From assembly GCF_964340395.1 (NCBI RefSeq), contig NC_135568.1, forward strand, positions 11,416,776-11,434,275: a stretch of DNA of 17,500 nucleotides, given 5' to 3'. A program made the translations under genes and the position numbers. The stretch comes from Glandiceps talaboti. Its lineage: Eukaryota; Hemichordata; Enteropneusta; Spengelidae. Below the pieces are notes generated by a model. That model did not search any database. It was given only the letters and a program-made list of their open reading frames with translations, and was not told where the DNA came from. Shown in pieces: positions 8,652 to 17,133 of the stretch; the first letter of the stretch is position 1, and each line of letters opens with the position of its first letter.

Positions 8652-8693
8652 ACATTTTTTTTCAACCTACTAACATTTTTTTCCAACCTACTA
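8652..8693. repeat. 21-bp tandem duplication carrying a branch-point-like and pyrimidine motif
   Basis: Two adjacent 21-bp units (8652-8672 and 8673-8693) with one mismatch, each ACA, a T-run and CAACCTACTA. The junction creates TACTAAC (8668-8674), the ideal branch-point heptamer. Confidence 0.85.
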
Positions 8694-8714
8694 CGTCACT
8701 GTAATTCCACTCAG

Positions 8715-8802
8715 AAGCAGAGCTCGAGACAAGAACATTCCTGTTAGTATTACTATACCACATAGGGAAACAACATGTTATCAAATGTGTTTTTCGTTCT
8801 AG
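8715..8802 (+). CDS. Candidate terminal exon, unknown product
   Basis: CCACTCAG ends at 8714 as a possible acceptor, 40 nt after the TACTAAC at 8668-8674 and with pyrimidine runs between. In phase 1 the following sequence is open for 28 codons (reading SRARDKNIPVSITIPHRETT and on) to TAG at 8800-8802. The composition is coding-like, with no low complexity. An alternative plus frame from ATG 8775 is open for 62 codons to 8963, and an antisense frame at 8852-9037 overlaps it; these cannot all be real. The pyrimidine tract is broken by CTACGTCACTGTAA just before the acceptor, which weakens the case. No domain seen. Confidence 0.2.
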
Positions 8803-8963
8803 TCCGGGTTTGCATTACTTACTCTAGTAAGCCCTTTTTAATGACACTAATTCAGGAAACACTTGGTTCCATGTTTAAGCCAATTGGAACCAGTTTCAGT
8901 ACTAGGAACGATATACAGTATCTGATGGCCAGTGAGCTAAGCATAAAGGAGAATCGAGTGTGA
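8775..8963 (+). CDS. 62-residue ORF with ATG start, unknown
   Basis: It starts with ATG in an acceptable context (A at -3) and reads MLSNVFFVLVRVCITYSSK at its start, a mildly hydrophobic N-terminus that could act as a signal or membrane segment, followed by a polar C-terminal half. No family is recognised. It overlaps the candidate exon at 8715-8802 in another frame and an antisense ORF, so at most one is meaningful. Length is at chance level. Confidence 0.12.
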   Translation: MLSNVFFVLVRVCITYSSKPFLMTLIQETLGSMFKPIGTSFSTRNDIQYLMASELSIKENRV

Positions 8964-9216
8964 GACGTCCTAGGATGGAAACTTAGAGAAAATAAGTTAC
9001 AAACAATAATAAAGACATAGATATGCCATTGATACATACATACAAGTCACATTAAAGATTAGGCAAATGAGTAATGGTCGTTTTAAGGGTCTATTTGTGT
9101 TATTTTATTAGAATAGTCAGGAAATTTCAAAGAGAGAAATGTCTGGCAAGCAATTTGTGATCATAAATATAACGTAATGTAATAATTATGATTTAAAAAT
9201 CTACAACGACATAAAC
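8964..9216. other. Unique AT-rich DNA, nothing recognised
   Basis: No supported feature. AATAATTATG at 9181-9190 recurs at 9388-9397, flanking the pentanucleotide array as a 10-bp direct repeat, but both are AT-rich and this may be trivial. Confidence 0.45.
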
Positions 9217-9390
9217 TAATATAATATAATATAATATAATATAATATAATATAATGTAATGTAATGTAATATAATATAATATAATATAAAATAATATAGT
9301 TTAATATAATATAATATAATATAATATAATATAATATAATATAATATAATATAATATAATATAATATAATATAATATAATATAATATAAT
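9217..9390. repeat. (ATAAT)n pentanucleotide microsatellite
   Basis: About 34 units, with GTAAT variants near 9255-9270 and an AAATAATATAGTTTA interruption near 9288-9302. The long Tyr/Ile minus-strand frame across it arises from the repeat. Confidence 0.97.
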
Positions 9391-9407
9391 AATTATGTCT
9401 TACGACA

Positions 9408-9457
9408 AGTAAACTAACAAACAAACAAACAGACAAACAAACAGACAAACAAACAGG
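9408..9457. repeat. (AAAC)n with AGAC interruptions
   Basis: ACAA/AAAC units interrupted three times by AGAC, giving a short AAAC-AGAC higher-order alternation. Confidence 0.93.
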
Positions 9458-9810
9458 ATGATAAAAATACAAATACGGACGCATGGTTATGGATTTAACT
9501 TTCAGATCTTGTAAACTTTGTCTATGCTACTAGCTAGGCTCTGTACCATATCAATGGCAATGAGCATACTTGCACGTTTTTTGTCCTTAGGCAAACGTTT
9601 GATTAATTAAGTAGCTACGTAATATGTGGCTGCTATTTCTGGAAAATATGTAACTTGTGTGTCTGCACGTTTCTTACCACTACTCCTTCAACAAATAAGG
9701 AACACAAGGAGCAAGGAATAAAAAAACCCATTGGCTAATTTTATAGTTCGTTAACTAGGGTTCCTCCTGTCTAATCTTTCAGTCAGTGTCCATTCTTGGA
9801 ATGTAAAACC
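9458..9810. other. Unique DNA, nothing recognised
   Basis: No ORF, hairpin or repeat that I can support. Confidence 0.5.
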
Positions 9811-9834
9811 ATTAATTAATTAATTGATTAATCA

Positions 9835-9872
<38 letters not shown>

Positions 9873-10091
9873 ACATACATACATACATACATACATACAT
9901 ACATACATACATACATACATACATACATACATACATACATACATAAACACATACATACACACATGCATACATACATACATACATACATACATACATACAT
10001 GCATGCATGCATGCATGCATGCATGCATGCATACATACATACATACATACATACATACATACATACATACATACATACATACATACATACA
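9811..10091. repeat. Compound alternating purine-pyrimidine microsatellite (TTAA/CA/CATA/CATG)
   Basis: It opens with ATTA units and the perfect 14-bp palindrome ATTGATTAATCAAT (9823-9836), followed by (CA)n to about 9867 and (CATA)n. A short AAACAC break lies near 9944, then (CATA)n again, a central (GCAT)n block at about 10000-10031, and (CATA)n to 10091. From 9836 onwards nearly every base alternates purine and pyrimidine, so CA and GCAT portions have Z-DNA potential and GCAT is also self-complementary. Cys/Met/Tyr/Val frames here are artefacts. Confidence 0.97.
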
Positions 10092-10488
10092 ATAACTATT
10101 ACCTTCCATGAACATGTAGCCATCAATACATTAATATTTGTATCATAAACGCACATACTTTGATACAGTTAGCTAGGCGCACCGGTTGATTTATTGATAC
10201 ATCTGTACCAGCATAAAAATTTATACTGAACTTGTTGCCATATTTATCGATTTATCGTACGATTCTAACGTTCCTACAAATTTAGTGACTTGAAGTCTCG
10301 TATTTGTCATGAAATTGTCACGATTCAGAACAAATTACTCAAAACAGTCACGTAACAACATTGCAATGAATATGATACAACTGTGAACACATAATTTGGT
10401 ATTTGTTATATCGATGTACAGAAAGTGTAACAGTGCGAATACCAATTATAGATTAATTCACTTAATACAATTGATATTTTCCGGATAT
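10092..10488. other. Unique AT-rich DNA, nothing recognised
   Basis: An open frame extends upstream from the next entry to 10396, but it has no ATG there. No other feature. Confidence 0.5.
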
Positions 10489-10602
10489 ATGGCACCTTCA
10501 GCGGAAGAACTGTCACCTCAAACGGCGAGCGCAATTTGCAGATTTGTTAGCATGGCTGTCTATTCATTAAGGACTTCCGTAGTCCGACATGTAGCATGTT
10601 AG
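10489..10602 (+). CDS. 37-residue coding-like segment, unknown product
   Basis: From ATG 10489 the frame reads MAPSAEELSPQTASAICRFV and ends CRF...HVAC at TAG 10600-10602. It is visibly less AT-rich than its flanks. Residue composition (Ala, Ser, Glu, Arg, a central hydrophobic SMAVYSL stretch) is coding-like. CACCTTCAG ending at 10500 is a possible splice acceptor, which would make this a terminal exon entering at the fifth codon (GCG) with one base supplied upstream. Start context is weak (T at -3). No domain recognised; short enough to be chance. Confidence 0.22.
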   Translation: MAPSAEELSPQTASAICRFVSMAVYSLRTSVVRHVAC

Positions 10603-10814
10603 GTTGCAGTTACATTATCTGCTTTATCTCACAATGTTGTTATACACAAGACTATCTGCTATATACAACAGCCCTATGACGTATAAGGAATACATGCTTT
10701 CAATTATATTGCCATTTTTATGCATTAATAGTCCTTTTTGGTTTACAAAATGTATTAATGATTGCGTTTCTATTCTTGGATAATGACGATTTCAAATATA
10801 GTTGAAAAACAGAA
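10603..10814. other. Unique AT-rich DNA, nothing recognised
   Basis: No supported feature before the next compound array. Confidence 0.45.
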
Positions 10815-11226
<412 letters not shown>

Positions 11227-12367
11227 ACTTATGGACGTTCTTGAAGTACAGCAAATGATATTCACTTATTAACATAATATATTGAAAATAACCATTTTTG
11301 TGAAAAATGTCTTATCTCTACAACATTGCCTTTCAAACGGTTCCCTCGTGAGTGTTATAATAAAATAATATCTTATCAGGGTAATCTACCAAAAGATAAC
11401 AATCACTACGAATTAGCATGATTCAAATATTTCATTAAAGAATATGAATGATATTACTGAATATGATAATTAGACATCCATTATCTCACTGATGCGCACA
11501 ATAGGATAAGGTTAAAATAACAATTACTGTGAAAAACAACACGTTGTGAATATTTTCCAAGTATGTTTTATAATAGCTTTGATTGGCCACTATTAATGAA
11601 TACAATTCGTGTGTAAGCCCAACACGTGTGCCTACAATATTAGCCAACATTGAATAATATGACGTTTTTGAAAACAACCACCAGGAATATCATAGCAAAA
11701 GAAACCGCGTTTAAGCCCCACAGAACCACAATTCGTGAAATCAAAAGCAAAATCTATATTCCCATTTTAATCTTGTTTTCCCTCCTCATCTAATCACCAC
11801 TTATCTCGCTGTTTTTGTCAAGCTACTCGGCCTAAGGTTTCTTCGAATGAGACCCACGGTTGTTTGCATGAATATATAATTATCTCTAATGAATGTATTG
11901 TTAGATATGTTGTACTGTTATTAAGTGAACTCTATTTATATACGTTGATACATGTAGGTTATTGTATCCAGTAATTGAAAACATCAAGAACCATATTGCT
12001 GTAGTCTAATTGGGTTCTGTGCTAGCGTAATGAGTTAAACTGTTTAAATGTAGACGATGCTAAAAAGAGATCACTGTATGTTTACCGAATTAAGACTATT
12101 ATTCCTTATAAATCACTTGCCTAAAGAGACAAATAAAAACTGTATGGTCTCAACAAAATTCAACTCAGTTTTCCCTGCCTTTGTCCTATTCACATGAACC
12201 CTAACGAATTCAGTATCAAAACATATTCATATCAACTCAACATCAATGATTACGTAACTTAACTTTATTTCAATAGTTGTGCAATTTGTAGCAATATTGC
12301 ATCGTCAGGTTTCTCTTCACCGTGTTCGACACCAATGACCTTTACCGACAGTTTTTTACGCATTTTT
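11227..12367. other. Unique AT-rich DNA, nothing recognised
   Basis: It contains a small perfect hairpin, CATTTTT/AAAAATG with a 3-nt loop (11293-11309). A 63-codon minus-strand frame at 11486-11677 has no motif and is not called. Confidence 0.5.
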
Positions 12368-12449
12368 TCGTTTGTTTGTTTGTTTGTTTGTCTGTTTGAT
12401 TGATTGATTGATTGATTGTTTGTTTGTTTGATTGATTGTTTTGTTTGTT
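12368..12449. repeat. Compound (TTTG)/(GATT) microsatellite
   Basis: Alternating blocks TTTG - GATT - TTTG - GATT - TTTG with one TCTG variant. The two motifs differ by one base per unit (TTTG to ATTG). Confidence 0.95.
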
Positions 12450-13081
12450 AGTATAGGCAGATCTAATAGGCTGTGACTTGCATATATATATAGTATTCAC
12501 CTTGTCGTGAGTAGTTATGAATCATGCACAATGATAACAGTTTCAACTGATTTACATAAAGGAAATGGTGGGGGTGTGGAAATTACAAATTCTTCGGCCA
12601 TTTTAATCTTTTTACTGTAGATATATTGGCATTGATTTAAATAGTGTAAACTAATTCACAACTGTTACACATCATTCAAAGTCGTAACAGGCTTCATTTT
12701 CGAATCGAACCAAAGAAAATATGACATCGTACATACTAAATGATTTGAATCAATCTGAGTGAACACATTTGATAGAGATGGTTGAATATTCGCAAAAAGT
12801 TTTGGAGACAGACACGGTGACGGTGAACGAATTTATTGGTAACTAAAATATTATGCTAGATGGACATTTTTACACAGTATATGAATTCCTGATGAGGGTT
12901 TTACCAATCGCTAGACAAGGTTATATTTTAGTTATAATAATGTGAGGATATTTCAAATGATATTAATACCAAAGAGCAGAAAAAGTACAGACTGTAATAA
13001 CCCTTTAACATAGCGACGACTGAAATATTCAGAGAACCTATACAACATACACTCAAGTGCAAAATTCACTTGGAAGCCAGT
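12450..13081. other. Unique AT-rich DNA, nothing recognised
   Basis: No ORF, hairpin or repeat of note. Confidence 0.5.
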
Positions 13082-13414
13082 ATGAATGGAATTCCACTAG
13101 CATTTCGAATACCACGTCTTCTTTATACGCATTGTCAACTTTTTAGACAAGTCAAATACTATGTTTATATAGCGGGCTTGGGTCGTGCAGAATACAATTC
13201 CTTACAGACTTTTAGTGACATAGGCCTTTCCCTGCTTAGACTGTCCTTACACTGTGAATACAATGCAATTGTGTACGACATGCATGTACATAAACTATAC
13301 ATTCTAAAGTCGTCTGTATTTTATCAGCAATATTGTTCGCCCTTTTATCTTGCAATTTTATCCAAATTCTCTCACAACTTTTATCGCTCTTCAATCTTGA
13401 CTATGTGCTTCTAA
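13082..13414 (+). CDS. 110-residue ORF, unknown
   Basis: This is the longest non-repetitive plus-strand frame starting with ATG. An upstream extension to 13070 would need TTG. It begins MNGIPLAFRIPRLLYTHCQL and is rich in Tyr, Leu, Ser and His throughout, with a hydrophobic C-terminal stretch (SPFYLAILSKF). I recognise no domain. In AT-rich DNA of this length, one or two ORFs of about 110 codons are expected by chance, so the length alone does not support a gene. No convincing flanking splice sites or promoter were seen. Confidence 0.15.
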   Translation: MNGIPLAFRIPRLLYTHCQLFRQVKYYVYIAGLGRAEYNSLQTFSDIGLSLLRLSLHCEYNAIVYDMHVHKLYILKSSVFYQQYCSPFYLAILSKFSHNFYRSSILTMCF

Positions 13415-13559
13415 CTACATGTATGCTTCATGATGTCATAACGTTGGTATCTCGTTTATGGTACTCCTGCTCGATTAAGATCAAAAGTGGGATATAAAAG
13501 CTAGTCATTTTACAATATTGCCAACTTGACAATGTTGCAAAAAAAATACATGTTTTTGT
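13415..13559. other. Unique AT-rich DNA with near-direct repeat
   Basis: ACAATATTGC (13512-13521) and ACAATGTTGC (13530-13539) form a spaced near-repeat. Otherwise nothing is seen. Confidence 0.4.
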
Positions 13560-13727
13560 TCAATTGCCAAATATCAAATTTAAATTCATTTTTAAAATCA
13601 AGACAACCATGACAATGATCATAATATACCTGTGGTAGTATGTTGTGTAAACAATGAGTACGGGAGACGAGAGTACGAGATAATTTAGATCACTCACCCG
13701 GGGTAGTCTGTACACTGTCACCGGCAT
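13560..13727 (-). CDS. 55-residue minus-strand ORF with splice-donor-like site, unknown
   Basis: ATG at 13727-13725 (minus) opens a frame reading MPVTVYRLPRVSDLNYLVLS, followed by a hydrophobic stretch (YIMIIVMVVLILK) that could be a membrane segment, ending at TGA 13562-13560. After residue 10 the sequence CGG|GTGAGT (donor G at 13697) is a near-ideal 5' splice site, so an alternative reading is a first coding exon of ten codons ending at 13698. The two readings exclude each other. No family is recognised. Confidence 0.15.
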   Translation of the reverse strand: MPVTVYRLPRVSDLNYLVLSSPVLIVYTTYYHRYIMIIVMVVLILKMNLNLIFGN

Positions 13728-13745
13728 GACTGCAAATTTTCCCCG

Positions 13746-14058
13746 TTATACATGCAGGGCCCGGAATGCGGTCGAAATCGCCTCGCATGAGAGGTTATAC
13801 ACCTTCTTCAAACTAATTGAATACAACTTGGTTTTCTTCCAACCTCTCCAATACAAATAGAGATTGTATATCCAGAAAGATTGGGTCGAGAGAAGAAGTT
13901 CACGGCAACCTAAACCAATTGTTGCGTCGATTAGTGCGGATGTTCCGTCTATTTCGCACACTCCCTCTAATATACATTCTGACGGATTGACATAACAACA
14001 TGTTACAAATCGCGTTACGTCACGATTCACTGACTCGTCATGAAATAGGGATTCATCA
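13746..14058 (-). CDS. Minus-strand open segment, about 103 codons, unknown (candidate exon)
   Basis: The minus-strand frame is open from just after a TGA at 14061 to TAA at 13748-13746, with no ATG at its start; an initiator at 14030 would be GTG. The local sequence is less AT-rich than its neighbours and holds scattered CpGs. Residues are varied (CYVNPSECILEGVCEIDGTS and, further on, SFWIYNLYLYWRGWKKTKLY), including five cysteines, but I recognise no domain. A CRE-like TTACGTCA lies at 14015-14022 near its 5' side. It may be an internal or first exon, a decayed TE fragment, or chance. It is the best minus-strand candidate in the window. Confidence 0.22.
14015..14022. promoter_or_regulatory. 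CRE-like site TTACGTCA
   Basis: It matches the ATF/CREB site TGACGTAA on the minus strand. TGACTCGTCA, another TGAC/GTCA arrangement, follows at 14031-14040. Both sit just 5' of the minus-strand open segment ending at 13746. Confidence 0.3.
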
Positions 14059-14730
14059 AATTGTCAACACATCTGTGCTAATATGGGAATATAGTTTTAA
14101 ATAATAATAAATGTTATATTAATTATTTATAATTACGTCGTCATATAAAACTAACTTATGAAACCTAATAAAAAAAATTGTGTGGTTCTGATTACGCTCA
14201 ATTTTAGAATAGGTGGGATGGTAGATTTTTTCTGTGTGAGTTTCTAGTTCAGGTTTTCCACTGATTGTTTTCCAAATGGTTTATGTGCTGTTTATTTCTT
14301 CCTATCAGGATGCGGAAACTGAAATCAACTTAAAAAAAAGACAAAATAAAACGGTTTTTCCAATCTGTAATGGCTTTACACCAATATTTCTCGTGAGACT
14401 TCACAATTTTTGCGATTTTATTTTATTTCTCGAATACGTAAAAAAAATTTTGTATTATTAGCATAGTTGTCACGTTGTTGTTTTTGTTATTCTTATGGAA
14501 TTTAATATATTTGATGAACTAAAAATGCGTCTCCCTGCTTAAACCTTGGAAATCAGCTTATGTTTGGAACAGTAAATATATATTCTTTATTCAACTTTTA
14601 AAATTAAAAATTAGGTATCCGTTAAAATTGTAATTTGATATTAATAGCATCTATCTATAACATCTGTAATGTTAGTTTGACCTTTTGAACGAGAACAATG
14701 AAAGTATCGACTGTAACAAGTGCATCTGGT
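14059..14730. other. Unique AT-rich DNA, nothing recognised
   Basis: A 61-codon frame at 14276-14461 lacks an interpretable motif. No repeat or hairpin noted. Confidence 0.5.
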
Positions 14731-14828
14731 TAATATTCGTTCATGACCACGTGTCGCATTGGTAGTGACCCTTGACCTTCATATTTGGCGGGAAACAAAT
14801 ATATGATTAACATGTAATATTCGTTCAT
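14731..14828. promoter_or_regulatory. Candidate cis-regulatory cluster (E-box, CCAAT, DR1, E2F)
   Basis: Within 50 bp lie CACGTG (14748-14753, the bHLH E-box), ATTGG (14758-14762, inverted CCAAT), TGACCCTTGACCT (14766-14778, on the minus strand AGGTCA-A-GGGTCA, a DR1 nuclear-receptor element) and TTTGGCGGGAAA (14784-14795, an E2F site). The cluster is framed by an exact 14-bp direct repeat, TAATATTCGTTCAT, at 14731-14744 and 14815-14828. No TSS or linked gene can be assigned. A short plus frame (ATG 14838, 34 codons) follows but is not convincing. Confidence 0.4.
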
Positions 14829-14910
14829 AGGTTTAAAATGAATAGTTTACCTAAAGAAACCAATTCAAGTGGAGACACCATTTTGTTGCCAGTGATACTT
14901 TCTGGGTGCA

Positions 14911-14922
14911 CCCCCCCCCCCC
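14911..14922. repeat. Poly(C) tract, 12 bases
   Basis: Uninterrupted run of 12 C, comparable to the C-runs inside the element at 1421-1622 but without its flanking motif. Confidence 0.9.
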
Positions 14923-15874
14923 TTGAATATTCAGCATTATGATGACGACATCTATTTCTCCGTCAACTGCCTTGAAGGAATGTTATTGAAACTCGTATAT
15001 CCTAGATCGCCCTCAAACGGTTAACCGCGGTCACAATATGTCTTGACTATTCAAGATGGGTACACCCAAAATACACGTCATCGAATCATTTATTTGACGG
15101 GTTGTCTAACTGCCATGGGGCATGTCACAGGTCACACAGTTACTGGTGATAATCAAACATTTTTCAACATGTGAACAAAATATTGCAGACTGAATCTGAC
15201 TAATGTCCCTTTAATGCATTCTACGAGTGAAAGAAATTTCATTGAATACGTTCAAATAATGGGATAAATAATTAGCCAAGTTTTAGTTTGCTCAGCGTAA
15301 TGAAAAACGTGCAAAAGTGTAACAAATTGATAAAAGACATCATCCGATCTACCTACATGTATGATTATATCAATAACACCGTTTTAATTCCAGTGATATT
15401 TTTGTAGAAAATGTTTATCTTCCATTGTTATTACACAAACTGCAATTTATATTTCAACGTGTTTTACTTGTACGCATCACGTATCAAGGTATAGTGAACG
15501 GACAAGTGCTATCGATTCGGCATTTCAGAACATAAAATACTTTTTGCTAGTTATATCAATGTATAAGCGGTTGGAAATGATACCAGCGTGTTCGTACTTT
15601 TCAATGGAGTAGTAAAAATACCATCATATATATAATTTGGAACACGTTCCATATTCGTAATGTGAGATCTCAGAGACTGTCATGTGGAAAAACTCAGACA
15701 TGATTTATGGACTGTGTGGTTGTTCTCTGTGTTTGCACAAAGGTCAAATGTACTGTACCGTTTTAAGCAAGAGGAATACAGTATCTATTTAACGTAAATA
15801 GTGTCCGTTTATGTCGTGTTAAAGCATTACACCGTACACGATACATTTTGGTACTGGTAATACGGTCTCCTAAA
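14923..15874. other. Unique AT-rich DNA, nothing recognised
   Basis: The palindrome ACCGCGGT near 15024-15031 is the only GC-rich motif noted. No ORF or repeat is supported. Confidence 0.5.
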
Positions 15875-16090
15875 ATGCACTCCTTAGAATCCTTTGATGT
15901 TACCTTTCTGTCATTACAAAGTTGTGTATGTTGGCCAAGAAGTATGTCTAGCTTGAATTCCGAACAATTTTACCCAAATAAAATTGCAACTCTTAGAAAT
16001 CATGAAGACCATTTGAAAAAATTCACAAATGTTCGTCCAAGGACGCCAGTTATCTCAAATATATGTATATATATCTTTGAATGCATTTGA
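15875..16090 (+). CDS. 71-residue ORF with ATG start, unknown product
   Basis: ATG at 15875 has A at -3. The frame reads MHSLESFDVTFLSLQSCVCW at its start; the middle and C-terminal half are polar and basic (SSLNSEQFYPNKIATLRNHE, then HLKKFTNVRPRTP). It ends in an Ile-rich stretch where the frame enters a short TA-like run (ATATGTATATATATC), stopping at TGA 16088-16090. An upstream extension to 15848 would need TTG. The mid-section composition is coding-like, but no domain, homolog or splice context is recognised, and length is close to chance. Confidence 0.2.
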   Translation: MHSLESFDVTFLSLQSCVCWPRSMSSLNSEQFYPNKIATLRNHEDHLKKFTNVRPRTPVISNICIYIFECI

Positions 16091-16297
16091 ATAATCATTA
16101 CTTGGTGTAAAAAGTCTTTGCGTATACCTGGTCCCTAATGGCTTGATCTAACATTTGATTAATTTAGGCGATGCCTTTTTATCAAATACACTATCGTCTT
16201 GCGAACTTTTTTTCGAAAACATTGCTAACTTGCCGCATGTATAAAGTCTGAGTGCGATGGTTAAATGATTTGATTTGAAGATAAAAGTGACAGTTGA
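16091..16297. other. Unique AT-rich DNA, nothing recognised
   Basis: A minus-strand frame at 16191-16400 (69 codons) has no motif and overlaps the CRE site at 16298, so it is not called. Confidence 0.45.
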
Positions 16298-16305
16298 TGA
16301 CGTCA
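16298..16305. promoter_or_regulatory. Perfect CRE palindrome TGACGTCA (1)
   Basis: Full ATF/CREB consensus, the first of two within 233 bp upstream of the ETS/ATG segment at 16798-16813. Confidence 0.4.
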
Positions 16306-16522
16306 TGATGGATCTGTCTTACAACCTTCCATAGTTTTACAATGTTTATCACAAATAATCCATTACTGTAACGCTCTTTTTGAGATGGTATGATTCTCAA
16401 AGCTGCTCTAGCATAGATATCTAACGGGGTATCAATTTTTCGATCAGAAAATGAACAATATATTCACTGAAAGTTGTTAAAATACTATTATATTATAGCA
16501 TTACCAATTCCAGTGAATTTTG

Positions 16523-16530
16523 TGACGTCA
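16523..16530. promoter_or_regulatory. Perfect CRE palindrome TGACGTCA (2)
   Basis: Second full CRE. A GC-rich patch (GCGGCCCCGG, 16575-16584) follows 45 bp downstream, then the ETS-like site at 16798. Confidence 0.4.
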
Positions 16531-16740
16531 TCGCTGTACATTATTACTGATAATGTACTCCATTATTGGGCATCGCGGCCCCGGAACGAGCATAACAATA
16601 CAAGCTTATTTGTTTTGTTTCTTCATACGACTGGGTATTTTTTCGAAATGTATGTTGTTACTTATGATTGTCATTTCCACTGTTTAAAAATACAACGCAT
16701 TCATGAAACAAGTTTGTCTTCACAGCAGTTCATTGAAGTG

Positions 16741-16776
16741 TATATGTGTGTGTACGTGTACGTGTACGTACGTGTG
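16741..16776. repeat. Short GTGTAC/GTAC repeat
   Basis: TATGTGTGTGTACG followed by repeated TGTACG units; alternating purine-pyrimidine and partly self-complementary (CGTACG). Confidence 0.8.
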
Positions 16777-16797
16777 TCGCTATGATTAGTATTCAGC

Positions 16798-16897
16798 TTC
16801 CGGGCCGAACATGGCAGACGATGTTCAGCGCTGTGTATATTATAGGTTGTTTTGCGTTTCTCGGTCTACAAATTCACTGGAATTGGCAAAACTATAA
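16798..16897 (+). CDS. Candidate first exon / 5' end of an unknown gene
   Basis: CTTCCGGG (16798-16805), an ETS-type core promoter element in inverted orientation, lies 6 nt before CGAACATGG. There the ATG at 16811 has A at -3 and G at +4, the best start context in the window. The frame reads MADDVQRCVYYRLFCVSRST and stops at TAA 16895-16897 after 28 codons. MADD-type acidic starts are common in animal proteins. If real, this is probably a first exon; candidate donors (AG|GTTGTT at 16845, CT|GTGTAT at 16833) are poor, so the exon end is uncertain. Together with two CREs upstream, this is the best candidate for a gene start, but no product can be named. Confidence 0.27.
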
Positions 16898-16903
16898 AAT
16901 AAT

Positions 16904-17045
16904 AACAATAATGTATGCCCCTCCAGTCCATAATGGACTCAAGCAAACGTTGCACTCCATAATGGGCTCGGCTGTCGCCTCGCCCATTATGTCGTTCAAA
17001 GTTTGCTTTCGTCTATTATGGGCTGGGAGGGCGTACATTATTGTT
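16904..17045. mobile_element. 142-bp foldback (MITE-like) element, two 69-nt arms
   Basis: The left arm (16904-16972) and the reverse complement of the right arm (16977-17045) agree at 56 of 69 positions, with a 4-nt loop (TGTC, 16973-16976). AAATAAT occurs directly before the left arm (16897-16903) and, one base after the right arm, at 17047-17053, as a possible target-site duplication. Each arm carries two copies of a CATAATG-type motif (near 16928, 16957, 16985 and 17014). The arms encode nothing recognisable; the frame running through them from 16746 is not called. The structure fits a non-autonomous foldback/MITE; an RNA copy would form a long hairpin. Confidence 0.75.
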
Positions 17046-17133
17046 TAAATAATGAGACATGTGACATGTTAATTGAAGGTCGATTTTGTCCATAAGTAGT
17101 ACAATAACAGGTAAAAATCATGATTGAGTTGGG

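Noticed and set aside
9161-9484. 107-codon minus-strand frame ending in Cys/Leu/Ser/Val repeats
   Set aside because: Spans the pentanucleotide and AAAC arrays; low complexity throughout.
9812-10156. Several Met/Tyr/Val/Cys repeat frames on both strands
   Set aside because: Artefacts of (CATA)n and (CA)n; both strands and several frames are open at once.
16474-17048. Two overlapping frames of about 100 codons
   Set aside because: Both begin with non-ATG or repeat-derived codons; the first runs into the GTGTAC repeat and the second runs through the foldback arms, so their length is incidental.
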